Source: Niebla homalea
Lineage: Eukaryota > Ascomycota > Lecanoromycetes > Lecanorales > Ramalinaceae
Reading direction: 5' to 3'
Assembly (NCBI GenBank): GCA_019925105.1
Contig: JAHGAU010000031.1
Location: 570,501-634,500, forward strand
Length of the DNA stretch: 64,000 nt
Part shown: positions 1-14,726 of the stretch, one piece after another
How positions within the stretch are numbered: position 1 is the first letter of the stretch
Layout of the letters: every line of letters begins with the position of its first letter
The notes under the pieces: model-generated
Databases searched by the model: none
The model's input: only the letters and a program-made list of their open reading frames with translations
What the model was told of the DNA's origin: nothing
Position numbers and translations under genes: made by a program

Positions 1-2082
1 TTTCCCCGACCGGTTCGCTCTGTATAAGGTAGCCCAGTCTTGAGCCATGTCATATTGTTTTGACAATGCCGAGAGACGATTCAAAGTCGAAGGGTCCATT
101 GGTGCAGAAGCACCAGACGAGGCAGGACTGCAGGGTTTCACATCTGATCGAGCCTGGCCCATACTCGATCCTTCAAGCGTGAGGCCGGAGAGAGCAACAT
201 CGAGATCGTCAGCTTCGTTGGAAGCATCTTCGGAATTCTCAATGCTTTTGAATGAATCGTCCGAAACGTCGGATTCGCCATCCGACATTGCCGCCTCTTC
301 CTCCTCGGGAACACCAAAGCTTTCATTCAACTCGGCATGGACTGGCCGCGGTGGTGTTGGCTTTATTGCCAGTCTTTTGGCCTCCAACGTGTGGTACAGC
401 TGGAGGCCAGCATATGAATCGCTTGCCGCATAGCGGCTTTGCCTATAGTCCAACTCCTTACTCCAGTCTGAGGTTTGGAGCCCGGTCTTGAGAAGAGGAA
501 GACCGAGATGCTCCTCCACCTGCAAGGCTAGCGAAACCACGCGCTTATCCAGCTTTACAGCCTGACCTGAATAGAATCTGACTACCTTGTAGAGGTGACT
601 CAGTTCAAATATTCCTCTACAGTCGACACCGAGGAATTTTCGAAGACGTGTACTGTCTCCTTTTATAGCCACCCCAACCTTGGTGACATCGGCTGATTCC
701 ATGATTGCCTTAAAGGTTGGCGCTACGAAGTCTTCCACCACCGCCCCACGCGGGAAGCGTGCCAGGTGAAACAGACCAATGCGCTCTTCATTCGCAAGTT
801 GGATCAGAGCGACATTGCGTCTAATACCCGTCCGGGACCTTGCTGAAGCCATCCATTCAATGTCGAAGCCCAAGATCTTGTCGCTCGCAAAGAGTTGCGA
901 CACTGCTTCCATTGCATCTTTGCTCTTGCAGTAATGGACCTTGGTGCGCTGATTGCCCCCCGGCCCCCGATATAGAGAATGCTGCCAATACGATCGCTCG
1001 CTGCCTTTGGGAGCTTTTCGTGCCAAATCCATCAGGTGATCCGGTATACAAAAGCCTAGCCGTGTCACCAAATGTTCTGCTCCCGACTCTTTGCTGGCAG
1101 CCGACGCAGCCTGATCTTTTGCACCGTCAAGTAGAGTCTCATCACGCTCATGAGCGACGTCGGCGTTGATTGGGCTTATTCGAGCTATAGTCGCGTTTCC
1201 ATGGTCAACAACGAAAGTCGACCTCGACAGGTCTGGATAAGTTAATTCCTGCGAACGTTGAAAGTCGAGACCACTGCTTTGGAGGGGCGCCGCATGGTCC
1301 TCAACAGCGCCCTCAGGTTCGGATGGTACTAGAGTCGACACCGCCATTGTGTCCCGCGATACCTGCGATCCTCCTTGCGCTCTAACACCCATGTTTGCCG
1401 CCGTCGCGTCACGTTGATCAAACATAGAGTTGCAAGTGTCTGGTCTTGTTGACAGGGCGTCTTCAATGTTGCTGGCTGCCTGTTTCGACGCGCTGCGATT
1501 GGCAATGCTGTATTGGGAATAGCGTGACACGCTTGAGGAAGCATTGTAGGCCAATCGTCCGAAACTCGCCTGTTTGCTAGATAACCTGGCTTTGGAAGTA
1601 TCTCTTGCCTCTCTGACTGTTCCCAGAAGCTCTTGAGAAAGGTTTAGCCTTGACGTTGGCGGATATTGGAACAAATGCATTGGGGATTTCCTAGAGCCCA
1701 TCATGTAATCTTGGGGTTGCCTCATTATTGTACAATCGCATGGAGGCAGTATATCGCGCCCCTCTCTTTCTAGTTTATTTCCTGTAGAGTTGCTGCTGCG
1801 GAGCTGTTGTCTAGAGCCATAGTAAAGGCTATCGTTGAGGAAGGTCTGACCATCGAGAGTCAAGTTTTTCTGCGCCAGGAGAGAATGATTTTTGCAGGAG
1901 ACGAATAAGTTAGACACATTTCTTGGTGGCTTAAGTTTCAGCTGGCCGCAACGCTTCAAATAAGGACGCCACTTCAGGTACAGACTCGATACCGGCGGCC
2001 TTATTGGAGCTGCCATTGATGTCTGACGCGTTGGGGCATTCGGTCTCAAACCACGAAGGGCAAGCCCCCGATGAGGAAACAT
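1..2082 (-). CDS. WRN-type 3'-5' exonuclease domain protein, C-terminus cut by window edge
   Basis: The minus-strand frame is open from an in-frame stop at 2095-2097 down to position 1, giving about 694 codons with the C-terminus outside the window. The first Met is at 2082; a second in-frame Met at 2016 is an equally possible start. The N-terminal 380 residues are low-complexity and Ser/Gln-rich. The DnaQ-like DEDDy exonuclease domain runs from about residue 390 to 575. Exo I is GFDIEW (D407, E409), the Exo II region contains KGDSTRLRK (D476), and Exo III is YAASDSYAGL (Y551, D555). This is the family of the Werner exonuclease domain and related fungal nucleases. It should hydrolyse 3' ends of nucleic acid with two metal ions. 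No helicase domain is visible in the part present. A Ser/Glu-rich acidic segment follows the domain. Exact substrate and role are unknown; domain assignment is confident, start is not. Confidence 0.85.
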   Translation of the reverse strand, partial: MFPHRGLALRGLRPNAPTRQTSMAAPIRPPVSSLYLKWRPYLKRCGQLKLKPPRNVSNLFVSCKNHSLLAQKNLTLDGQTFLNDSLYYGSRQQLRSSNSTGNKLEREGRDILPPCDCTIMRQPQDYMMGSRKSPMHLFQYPPTSRLNLSQELLGTVREARDTSKARLSSKQASFGRLAYNASSSVSRYSQYSIANRSASKQAASNIEDALSTRPDTCNSMFDQRDATAANMGVRAQGGSQVSRDTMAVSTLVPSEPEGAVEDHAAPLQSSGLDFQRSQELTYPDLSRSTFVVDHGNATIARISPINADVAHERDETLLDGAKDQAASAASKESGAEHLVTRLGFCIPDHLMDLARKAPKGSERSYWQHSLYRGPGGNQRTKVHYCKSKDAMEAVSQLFASDKILGFDIEWMASARSRTGIRRNVALIQLANEERIGLFHLARFPRGAVVEDFVAPTFKAIMESADVTKVGVAIKGDSTRLRKFLGVDCRGIFELSHLYKVVRFYSGQAVKLDKRVVSLALQVEEHLGLPLLKTGLQTSDWSKELDYRQSRYAASDSYAGLQLYHTLEAKRLAIKPTPPRPVHAELNESFGVPEEEEAAMSDGESDVSDDSFKSIENSEDASNEADDLDVALSGLTLEGSSMGQARSDVKPCSPASSGASAPMDPSTLNRLSALSKQYDMAQDWATLYRANRSGK

Positions 2083-2097
2083 AACGACAAAGAGTCA

Positions 2098-4820
2098 GGC
2101 GCGCCATGATCCAGCCCCTTCGACCTAACCGATCGATGGTTGTAACACGCTCCAGTTGGACATCGTCTTTCAAATTAAAAAGCCTCCAGATACTTGTTAC
2201 GCGCTAATCGCGGCTGACACGGGAAACTTGTGGCTTGAGCTTTGCCAAGATCTCCAGAATTCGATCTTGGTTTCGTCAATGCGAAATGTTATCTTCAAAG
2301 AAGCCTGAATCGCGATGTCGTCAACTCTACTACCTCTTGGTCAGTCTATCGGCATCTGAATTCACAGAGATTCGGTGATTGCTAACGTGGAGCAGAGTTG
2401 ATTGACAAATGTGTTGGATCCCGGATATGGGTCGTGATGAAAGGGGACAAAGGTATATCCCCAGAAGATACTATGGAATTGAGCGCTCACGGAGTCCACT
2501 CAGAATTCGCTGGTACATTACTGGGTTTCGATGACTATGTCAGTGAGTGAATATTCAACTTCCTCCCAACGTTGCTAAGCATATAGATATGGTGCTAGAG
2601 GACGTAACGGAATTGTAAGCGTGGGTCGCTGTGGTCAAAGGGATGCAGCTTTCTCACAATATCAACAGTGACTACAGTGGAGACAATGTAAAGCTGTCGA
2701 AGATCTTATTGAATGGCAACAATATCTGCATGGTATGTGTCGCAAGTCGTCACTGTACCGAGGTCGTGCATACTGACCTTATCAAGCTTATTCCTGGTGG
2801 TGAGGGACCTGAGGGTACTGCGTAGGATATCAATGTGATGTCTCAAGTATGGTAGAGCGTTGAACGAAAGCTTTTGTCTTTCTACGTTCCATCTGACTAG
2901 CAAACATCAATGTTCGTGGTCAAGATCCGCCTCAATTTCGTGGACCTGAGATGCATTTTCATACCTCTCGATTCAATCTCAGATCTTTGAGCTGAAAGCC
3001 AACTATGTCTGACAAAGTGCACCGCGCTGCTTCTTACTGGGCTGGCAGTCTCATTCGAAATCATTGCTTTCCTCAGCTATCTAGAGGTTGGTCCAGTGGA
3101 TATCCTGAGCCTTCCTCAGACATCTGAGCTTCATTGCCTTATTCAGGGGCACCATAATACTTCCCCTTGTCTTCCTCCATTCTGATTGCTTCATTTCATA
3201 CCAACAAGAATACGTGGAGCGCAGACCCTGCCCTAATACTACTTGACCAGCCGTGATATCGTGCAAATGATGAAGTGATCAAGACCGGACGGCATCCATG
3301 CCACGGCATACCATCAGTTACAGCTTACTGACAGTATTGCGCTACTAAAAGCATTTCGTTTGTTAGGAACCTTGCACTTGGACCTATGGACAGGCCGCCT
3401 TCTGGCACCAGGGGTACTTTCGGGTACAAATGCTACTTTTAAAGCATCCGAGTCGTTAAGGATACATGATAATGCATCTTCCGCGTTGTGAGTATATTCC
3501 TGATCACTGCCGCCTTGGCTAACGAGAATTCTAAATTTGAAGCAGACGCGCAATCTGAACAGTGTTTCCAAGCTAATGCTGGATATCGATCCGCGATTTC
3601 CAAAACTGTTTAATATATTTGATACCGTCCCTCACTATTGGCCTGGGCTGCAAATAACTATATTACAGAGGGCAAGGGGTCGCTCATTGCTTCTGATGCC
3701 TCATCCATCTCAAGGTCCCAAATGATGAAGCCAGTCTAGATTGACGTATTGGCAGAGACGGTGTCTTTTATTGGGTTGCTTGCAGGTGATAAGGCAACTA
3801 GACAAGTCTGATCTCTCGGCCGTCAGATGCGAGTCGTAGCAGCCAAGAGATTTCAGGCACTTGGCTTTGAGACAGCCACATGTGGAGGAGGAAAAGCCAA
3901 TGAGTCGCATTAGCGTCCTTATCAGAACTTCTCGATACAAATTGCTTTGGGAAACTCCCATTCCCAGAGCGCCCCTATGGATCTTGACAGATCCCATCAA
4001 AGCATGAAACGGCTCACACTCATTGGGAGCTGATGGTATGACAAGTCGTTATAGTGCTTCAATCTGTGAGGCAAATACATTGGGGGTTGAGCGCTACCGA
4101 AGCAATTTGTTCTCGAAAAGTTCGGGAAATAATCTGCGTAGTTGCTGCTTCAGTAGCTTATATCAGTCAAGCATTAAGTCTACTACCTGTTGAAGCTTGC
4201 ATTCGTTTCCGCTGATATCCCGTTCTCGATGTTACCGGAGAAGAAGCTTTTCCGCGACTTTTGAATGAGGCGCTAGGAAATCGGCTGTGGCTGAAAGGCT
4301 GTCAAGGGCTGTACAACATCATTTTTCCGCATGCAAGTATGAGACTTCATGAATGATTGCGTCGTTTGGTCTCAAACCTATTTCTAGAGCCTTCATCGTT
4401 CTTGTGATTCCTAATGAGTAGATCTTGGATAATCCATCGCATTTTGTAAAGTACAGCATCACCACGGAGCATTTTCGTCCACATGAGAGACTGAGAGACA
4501 AGACAATAGAAGCTGCTCGCTGCTTGGAATACCCGTTCAGAAAGGCAAAGCCTGCTGTTGTCTGCTGCTTGCTAGCATCATGAACGCTCCTGACAGGTCA
4601 GTCTTCACGGCTTCGTCGTTCTTTCCTTTCCTGTCTTGGCGTTCATTATTATTATGGCAAGAACACCACCATCGGCAGATGGTGACACTTTTTATATATC
4701 GGATCGTCATGGCTGCGTGGTGACACGACCAAAAAACCGGAACTACTGCCGCTCCTGTGACAATATACTTCATTGCCACCCAGTCTCATATTGCATTCTC
4801 GTTACATCGGACAAGACAAG
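2098..4820. other. Gene-poor interval between exonuclease and AC19 genes
   Basis: No frame longer than about 100 codons and no recognisable protein motif is seen on either strand. The short frames here lack spliceable continuations that I could find. I saw no tRNA-like A/B boxes, no terminal inverted repeats and no transposase remnant. The interval holds the divergent upstream regions of the two flanking genes, but is far longer than the 280-590 bp that separate other divergent pairs here. It may carry an unannotated non-coding transcript or a decayed insertion. Confidence 0.5.
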
Positions 4821-5577
4821 ATGAATCACAAGATGGATGAGCTGGACCCGATGGACGACCAATACCGTGACTCGTCCGAAGCGGCTGAGGAGTTGGCAAG
4901 GCGTAACAAGCGCGAGTCCATGAGGATCGCCTATGCACGCACCACCACTTCCAGTGGACCTTACAGGTTGCCGGGGGTGGGCCAAACGGATACTCGTTAC
5001 CGTCGTACTCATGTCGCGGCGGTTGATAACGTTCAGGATAGATTTGAATTGTTCCTCCTAGCGGACGGTGAGAGGAAGGTTACAGAGGAGCCTGATACTC
5101 GTAAGTACCCGACAAACGCACTTGTTGAATGTATGATGCTTGCCGTTCAATTCTAATGCTTCAAAAGGCATCCCATCATCGTCCATATTTACATTCAACA
5201 AAGAGGATCACACACTGGGTAACCTTCTGAGCTCACGCCTTCTTCAATCTCCTCATGTCACATTCTCTGGCTACAAGGTCCCTCATCCGCTTATTGCGTA
5301 AGTCGCTACCCTGCATCTACCCATGTCATCGCTGTTCACCCGCCTTAGGTGGCAATTGGAACCCTCTGCTTGAGCTTGCATTTGACATCACCATAGGCAA
5401 TACATCCTTCGCATTCAGACTGACGGCACGCTCAGTCCTCGTCAAGCACTCATGCAAGCCTGTAAGGACCTAGTGAGCGACCTCAGTATCCTCAGCCGCG
5501 AGTTTACCAAGGAATGGGAGCTGAGGAAGATGGTCGGAGACACCGGTAAGACGGATGACAAATTGAACGGCAGATGA
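4821..5577 (+). CDS. rpc19: DNA-directed RNA polymerases I and III subunit AC19 (Rpc19)
   Basis: Three exons, 4821-5100, 5168-5297 and 5397-5577, give 196 aa. Both introns have GTAAGT donors and AG acceptors (66 and 99 nt), and the phases close. Exons 2-3 encode the RpoA/D-type dimerisation fold: [15 protein letters not shown], then [12 protein letters not shown], then YILRIQTDG. These are the signature segments of the AC19 family, the alpha-like partner of AC40 in Pol I and Pol III. The N-terminal 90 residues are a charged extension not shared with the yeast protein. The ATG at 4821 is the first in frame before the conserved part. The gene is divergent from the exonuclease and lies 393 bp upstream of PAN1 in the same direction. 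Confidence 0.93.
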
Positions 5578-5970
5578 AATGAGAAAGTGTCTTTGGGTCA
5601 AATGGAGTTTCAATTAGACTATACGGCTTGAGCGCCCACTAACATGTGATCTGCTCTGATGTCGGTGACGGAGTTGAAACATTGACAAGGAAAGAATTTC
5701 AGCGTGCTGTTGTTTGTATCGTAAATTCATTGACAAGTACGGAATGCAGTCGAATATTCAACCATCAACATTTAGTCTGCCTACTCATATTCTTCCCCCA
5801 TTGGCCGGCTTTCACTCGGCTGGGCGAGGCAGAGTCCGCCTTTTTTTTCTTTTCTTGGCACTGACATCGTTGCCCCCAAAAGCTTCTTACCCTGCCAATC
5901 TTTTGCAGAACAGCTCTGCCATACATCCTCATCCTATCTACAGCTTGCCGTCATCCTTTTCCGTAATAGT

Positions 5971-8900
5971 ATGTTCTCCAATTCTTCCTCATATCTGGGG
6001 GGCAACGCTGGTGCTCGCCCATTTGCGCAACAGCATGGTCAATCGGCCTACCTACAGCAGTCCGCGCAGCCGTCGAACGGTGTCTCATCGCAGCCTACAG
6101 GTTATGGTCAAGCTCCTTTACAGCAACAATATACAGGATACCCTCCTTCTGGGCAGCACCAGCAGAGCTTTCAGGCTCCCGCCCAGCAAGCCCAGTATAC
6201 CGGATACCCTCAGCAGAATCAACAGCCGAGTCAATTACAGCAACAGCAGCAGCCTTCATATCAATCCAATCAGCACGTTCCACAACCGTCGGCTCCTCTA
6301 AAGACCGGTCAGACGTCGTCACAGATAGCTCAATCCTTCTCCTCCGGTCCCCCGCAATCATCCGCAGCCCCCTTGTCTTCGTCATCGACCAAAATCCCCA
6401 AGATCCGCCTCTCCTTTCTGACCGCGACCGATCAGGCTAAGTTCGAGCAACTTTTCAAGTCTGCTGTTGGGGACGGGCAGGCGCTGGATGGAGAAAAATG
6501 TAAAGACCTTCTACTTCGGTCGAAACTCCAGGGAGCGGACTTGATGAGAATATGGACCTTGTCAGACACAACAAAATCAGGTCAACTGCTCTTCCCAGAA
6601 TTTGCGCTTGCAATGTACCTATGCAACCTGAAACTCGTCGGAAAAGAGCTTCCTCAAGCACTGCCAGAAAAGATAGCGAACGAGGTGTCAAGTATGGTAG
6701 ACATCATTTCATTTGGAGTGCCTGACGATCGCCCTCAAGGACAGGCGTCTACCAATGCTCCAAACTTCAACAGTTCCGTAGCCACTGGGTCAGCACCGAG
6801 CATACAGCAACCTCAGCCGCAGGCTTCCAATAGTCAGCTGCTTGCTCAAATCACCTCCCAGCCAACTGGCTTCGCAGCTCAATACATACCACCTCAGCCT
6901 ACTGGCTTCGGGAATCAGTCACAAGCACTTGCGCCTCAAGTTACAGGTTTTATGCAACCCCAACAGCAGCAACAGACTGGGTTCCAGCAGAATCCTTCAG
7001 CTACCGGCTTCCAAGGGGCGCGACCTCCCATGCCACCTATGCCGAGCGGTTTCGGCTCCAGCCTTTCTCCATCCCAGACAGGACAGCATTCTGCCATGCC
7101 TTTGAATGCGCAGCCAACCGGAGTTCCTGGACAGTGGGGTCTCGTCAATGCACCAGCTTCAGGCCTGCCAAACATAGAGACGTTGCAGCAAAGAATGATG
7201 CCACAACCAGGTCGAGAAGGTGGGTTCACGACAGCGGGCTTGTCAGGGAGCGCAACGGTACCCTGGGCAGTCACAAAGGATGAGAAGAGAATCTACGATC
7301 AGCTTTTCAAGGCTTGGGATGGATTCCAAAAGGGATTCATTGGCGGCGACGTGGCAATTGAAGTAATGGGTCAAAGTGGATTGCCAAAGTCCGACCTTGA
7401 GAGAATATGGACGCTCTCCGATCCCAACAATAAAGGCAGACTGGATATGGACGAATTTGCTGTGGCTATGCATCTAATCTACCGGAAGCTCAACGGCTAC
7501 CCCGTCCCAAACCAATTGCCACCTGAGCTTGTACCCCCTTCGACAAGAAATTTTTCCAGCTCTATCGACACTGTCAAATCCCTGCTTTCTCAGGATGCGG
7601 AGACGCGGAAGTCTTCTGGGTCTTTCTTACAACCACAAAAGACTGGGGTGAGCTACCTCAAGAATCACTCTTTTCGCAGCGATTTCAACGGTATCACGCC
7701 TGGTAGGAAAGACGCCACCATCTTCCGACACAATGATGATGATGTTGGCTACAGATCGAGTGCGAGAAGGAGGATGGGTGCTGGCGGAAGGACGCCTTCG
7801 CCCGCCAAATCGACGTCACCTGTGTCCGAGAGATCTAGCGATGAGCTTTCGGCAGAGCAGTTGAAGAAGCAGATCAGAGAGAAGCAGGTGCTTCTGGATG
7901 CTATGGATTTCAAGGACGAAAACGCGGCCGAGGAGGAAGATGCCTTGGACCGACGAGACCGACGTGATGCTGAAGACCTTTACCGCCGAGTTCGACGGAT
8001 CCAGGAGGACATTGATTCGAACCCCAAGGCTTCATTTCGGGAGACTGATACCAGCGCCGAGCGTCGATCGTTGAAGCGTCAACTTCAAAAGTTGACAGAC
8101 AGGCTCCCAGAAGTGGCCTCCCAAGTGCGGAGAGTTGAAAGAAGCGTCGCAGAATCTAAGCTCGAGTTGTTTCGACTGAAAGATGCGAGAGATCACCCCG
8201 GAAGTGCTTCCACAACTGTAGGAACTGGTCCTGGCGGCTCTGTGACCGAAGGCGACCGTCTGAAGGCTCGAGCGAAGGCCATGATGCAGCAGCGTTCTGC
8301 AGCTTTGACAGGGAAGGGTACGCCCGTCGGTGAAGACGACAGCGGTTCGGCAGCGAGGCGCTTGCAAGAGGAGGAATCCAAAGCAAAGGTTGAGAAGGAG
8401 AACAACGAGCGTATGATCAGGGATGTCGAGGACAGCGTACGTGACTTCTCTAGAACATTGGAGGATGGTTTGTCCCAGGACAGTGAAGATTCGACAGCGG
8501 AACACGAACGGCGGAGGTGGGAAGATGGTCTCGGTGTTGAGGACGAAGTCAGAGACTTCATCTTCGACCTGCAGAGAAGTAGCCGTGCTTCCCGAGTTCG
8601 CCAGCAAGAGTGAGTGCTCGATCGTCCGGTTCCCCTAGTACAATGACTGACAATGGAATGGCTAGGCGAACTCGTAATACTGGTTCTGTGCGAGACCTTT
8701 CTCCTCGCAGAGACAGGGATGCGACCCCAACTCGATACGACAGGCAGGCGAGTAGAACGGAGTCTCCAGCACCTCCCGCTGCAACAACAGGAGGCTCGTA
8801 TTCTTCCTACAAGACCGCTGAGGATCGAGCCGCGTTCATAAAACAGCAAGCCGAGCAACGAATGGCGGAGCGCCTTGCAGCATTGGGACTCAAGCCTCCC

Positions 8901-10496
8901 ACCAAAGCAAGCGAAAGTACCCAACCGCGGCAGGAGCGTGAGGCAAAGGAGCGTCGCGATCGTGTTCGTCAGGCTGAAGAAGAGGACGCAAAGCGTGAAA
9001 ATGAGAGACAACAAAGGCTTGCTGATGAGCAGCCTTCCGTTCCCGATATCAGCAGAAGCGCAAAGAAGCCCCCTCCAACCCCTCCTGTACGGAAGAGCAG
9101 GGCAGATAGCGCTACGAAGCGTAACAGTCTAGCGCAGAGGAACGAGGGTGCAATGCAGGCGCAGGCACAACAGGACGGCATGGAAAAAGCCATCAAGGAG
9201 CAACAGCAAGTACAAGCTTCTCAGACAAGAGCAATGGAGTAAGTCGAAGCCTCCATAAATTGGTCTCTCGCAAATACTGACAAGTCCAATAGAAATGCGG
9301 CAGAGAAGCAGGAGGCTGATCTGGAAGAAGAACGGCGTGCCTCTGAAGCCCGGCTCAAAGCACTAGAAGAACAGGTCCGACAAGGGAAGATCAAGAAGCA
9401 AGAAGAGAAAAGGCGCAAGCAGGCAGCGGAGAAGGAAGCCAAAGAACGAGAGGCGAAGGTTGCCGCGCAAAGGGCAGAACTCGAAGCAGCCAAGGAAAGA
9501 GAACGAGAGTTGCAGATGCAGTTGGAAAGCATTGGTGACGATGACTCTTCGGACGACGAAGAGCCTCAGAATATCACTCCGCAAGAGACGACCCCTACGA
9601 GCAGCCAGGTCTTGTCTTCCAGAGATAGTAGTCAGCAACCTCCTGAGACGGCCCGAGGTGTTGATGGATTGGACAGCCCGGCTGCAGTATCAATCCCTGC
9701 TGCACCATCTGTGCCAACCTCGACCACTCATTCTGCATCGCCGCCGTCTTCGCTCAACACAGAATCAAGAAATCCATACTTCAAGAAAGCTGGCCAACCG
9801 GTGGAGCCGACAACGGGCGCGCCCCCCGTAGCTTCACCACCCGCTGCTGGAGAATCAACGAATCCCTTCCATCGGCTGGCGCAACAGCAGGAAGCTGCAA
9901 AATCGCAGTCTCTGCCACCGCTCTTTTCTACGCCGACGGGCAATCGACCCTCCCGAGTACGACCAGAAGAGGACGAATGGTCGGTTGTTGACTCGACGTC
10001 GTCTTCCGATGACGAGGACGGACCAGAGAAACCAACGGGGGGGAGTGCGAAAGAACTGGCGTCCATGTTGTTTGGCACAATGGCTCCTCCCAGACCGCTC
10101 TCTGCAATGGATGATCAGAAAAGCGCAGGCAGTCCCAGCACGAGCGGACCAATGTCACCACCCCCTCCCACCATACCGGGAGGTTTTGATGCAGGGTCCA
10201 ATGGAGTGCCTGATGCACCCCCTCCCCCTCCCCCGGCCCCTCCACCTATGCCTGCATTTGGCGCGCCCGCCGCCCCACCACCGCCGCCTCCGCCACCTCC
10301 AGCTGCCCCAGGTTCAACAGGAGGCCCTCCGGCTCCAAGGGCACCTCCAGCGGCGGCAATACCACCCAATGGATCCTCAGGGGGTCCTCCTGACAGGAGT
10401 GGACTACTGGGTGACATTCAAAAAGGCAAAGGATTGAAGAAGGTGAAGACCAAAGATCGAAGCACTGCAAGTACGGCAGGCAAGGTATTGGATTGA
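5971..10496 (+). CDS. pan1: Pan1-like endocytic actin-cytoskeleton regulatory scaffold
   Basis: Exons 5971-8609, 8666-9238 and 9293-10496 encode 1471 aa, the usual length for fungal Pan1. The order is: Gln/Pro-rich N-terminus; EH domain 1 (about 145-250, [19 protein letters not shown]); a Gln/Thr-Gly repeat region (about 290-395); EH domain 2 (about 430-530, with an EF-hand-like [13 protein letters not shown] loop); coiled coils (about 640-790 and 1005-1100, Glu/Arg-rich); a polyproline tract; and a C-terminal WH2 motif ([14 protein letters not shown]). In yeast Pan1 binds NPF-motif adaptors such as Ent1 and Yap1801, forms a complex with Sla1 and End3, and activates Arp2/3. Several segments fit the Ark1/Prk1 kinase consensus (L/I/V)xxQxTG, for example VSSQPTG (38-44) and others near 293-385 and 551. 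Both introns are short (56 and 54 nt), with TGACTGAC or CTGAC branch sites. Confidence 0.95.
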
Positions 10497-11276
10497 GCAG
10501 TCATAATCTCCCGAACATGGCAACTCTTTTCTTTGGTGATGCTCTTAGTATAGTGATGTACGAATACGGTCAATAGTCTGAGAGCGGGTCTATATAGATA
10601 AACTGTAAGGACTTTCACACCTGCTATGATTTGCCTAGCGGGTCTACTTTGTTGACCAACCCCCCCTGGACTTTTCGATACTCTCACGATCGATGAATAT
10701 GTCACAGGTACCAATACGAGAAGCACTAATGAGCGGCTTGGTCGGCTTGGTAGGGCGGGTTGAGCGACAGGGTAATAGGGGCTCTTTGCGCTAGTACAAG
10801 TAACAGCTAAACAAAATAGAGCCTAGTTAGGTACGTCCGTATTGCTCAGGTACCTTACGGATGCATTGATGTTCAGTCCAGGCCATCGGATTTCTACTCT
10901 TCAGGTTAACGAGGCGTTGTGGTTGGCAAGGAAGAGCCTGGCCTTCACTGCACCATCAACGTTGGCCATAGAAGCAGAATAAAACTATATCCCTGAGCCG
11001 GAACTACATCCGACACTGATGCTCACCCGAGCGTTTTCCCTTTCCGCATTTTCTTTGGTAATATCAGGTTCTAACATGAACCTCGTCCGATGACCCTTGA
11101 CAACGTCGGTATACCCGCTCCAGCCTATCACTTTCTTTTCTATTTTGAAAATCTTATCGCTCTGAGATTCAGATTCGATCTAGCTTCGTCATAGCCACAT
11201 CGATTGATTTTCGACCTTGAACGTAATTGCGGCTCGCGTTTGGGCGAATCCCCAAGCCGAATCTTCTTCCCACAAG
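10497..11276. other. Intergenic region between PAN1 and checkpoint kinase gene
   Basis: No supported gene. It must contain the PAN1 3' UTR and the promoter and 5' UTR of the kinase gene. The last 250 bases are rich in pyrimidine runs typical of fungal promoters. No repeat or RNA gene was recognised. Confidence 0.5.
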
Positions 11277-13646
<2,370 letters not shown>

Positions 13647-14056
13647 TATTGTGTTCCACACGATCTATTGAATGGTAACGTAAGAGCCGTGGGTGTCCCG
13701 AAAATGGTGTTGTACAAATGTTAACAATCGATAGCGAGGGATGACGCTGTGTAATTTTTCGAAGACGGCGTAATAGTAATGGATATCACAGATCAGGCGT
13801 CGTCTCGTTTTATCGAAAGGAGGATGGGAAAAGCTAGTGATTTTGGAGCGATCTTGAACAACGAATCTCCGCTTATCGATGGTTTCCCTTGTCTGACTAA
13901 TGCGAGCAGGAGAGGGGGAAGGGATAATATATATATATATGATGGTGGTATAATGTGCAAATCGTGTGAGAGAACAGACGGCACAGAGACGACGATAACG
14001 TCCCATGAACGCAGTCTCAATGGCCCCCCCCCTCTTTTTGCGGTCGAGAGTCCCGG

Positions 14057-14080
14057 TGTCTGTCTGTCTGTCTGTCTGTC
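14057..14080. repeat. (TGTC)6 tetranucleotide microsatellite
   Basis: Six perfect TGTC units in a row, in the convergent 3' region behind the checkpoint kinase gene. Probably length-polymorphic between strains. Confidence 0.9.
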
Positions 14081-14268
14081 CTCCTGCAAATGGAAATGAA
14101 ATGAAAAAATGTTCAGGGGTTTGTTTATCTTCCAGTACCAACTTCCTTGCCCCAACCAAAACCAACCCTCATGCCATTGTTTCGGAAGGGAAATCCTTTG
14201 GATCGCCCGCCCGCCATCAAAGCATTTGCTGTGATTGACTAGATGGGGTTGTTGTATGTCTTGGGAGT

Positions 14269-14347
14269 TGTCTCTCTCTGTCTGTCTCTCTCTCTCTCTT
14301 TCTCTTTCTCTTTCCCTCTCTGTCTCTCTCTCTTTCTGTCTCTCCCT
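14269..14347. repeat. Imperfect CT/CTGT pyrimidine tract
   Basis: About 80 bases built almost only from TC, TTTC and TGTC units on the plus strand. It is a compound simple repeat with strong strand asymmetry, located 380-460 bp beyond the stop of the exchanger gene. Confidence 0.85.
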
Positions 14348-14726
14348 GACATCTCCGTACCTACAGATACGACAACGGGCTGACTCGACGGTTTTGTACT
14401 CGGGGTCTCGCAGCCCTGGTATCGTTTGTATGTAGTACGAGGCTTACTTTCTCCAATCATGCTTGCACGAGTTTGCTGATAATCTGGAAGAGACGGACGC
14501 TGATTCAAAGTGGACGAGTGATACATGATGGAAATGGGGACATCTCGTCGTTATATGATATATACACAACCAGGTCAATATTGAAAACTCCGCACAGACA
14601 TCCAAGCCATATGTATATATATTATCACGCACCCAAAATACGTCGCCGTACACCAAAGAACGCATGCCCCACCCCCAAAATCGTCACCACACTGCAACCC
14701 CCCTTTGTACATTGTATGCAGTAGAA

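Larger units (their letters stand above)
13647..14726. other. Convergent 3' region with several microsatellites
   Basis: This 1.08 kb lies between two converging stop codons. It shows no gene but holds (AT)7 near 13927-13940, a (TGTC)6 run at 14057-14080 and a long CT/GTCT pyrimidine tract at 14269-14347. Both 3' UTRs and polyadenylation signals must lie here. Confidence 0.6.

Noticed and set aside
8193..9014. Minus-strand frame of 273 codons within PAN1
   Set aside because: Antisense to coiled-coil coding sequence, Ser/Leu-rich shadow composition, crosses the PAN1 intron, no motif.
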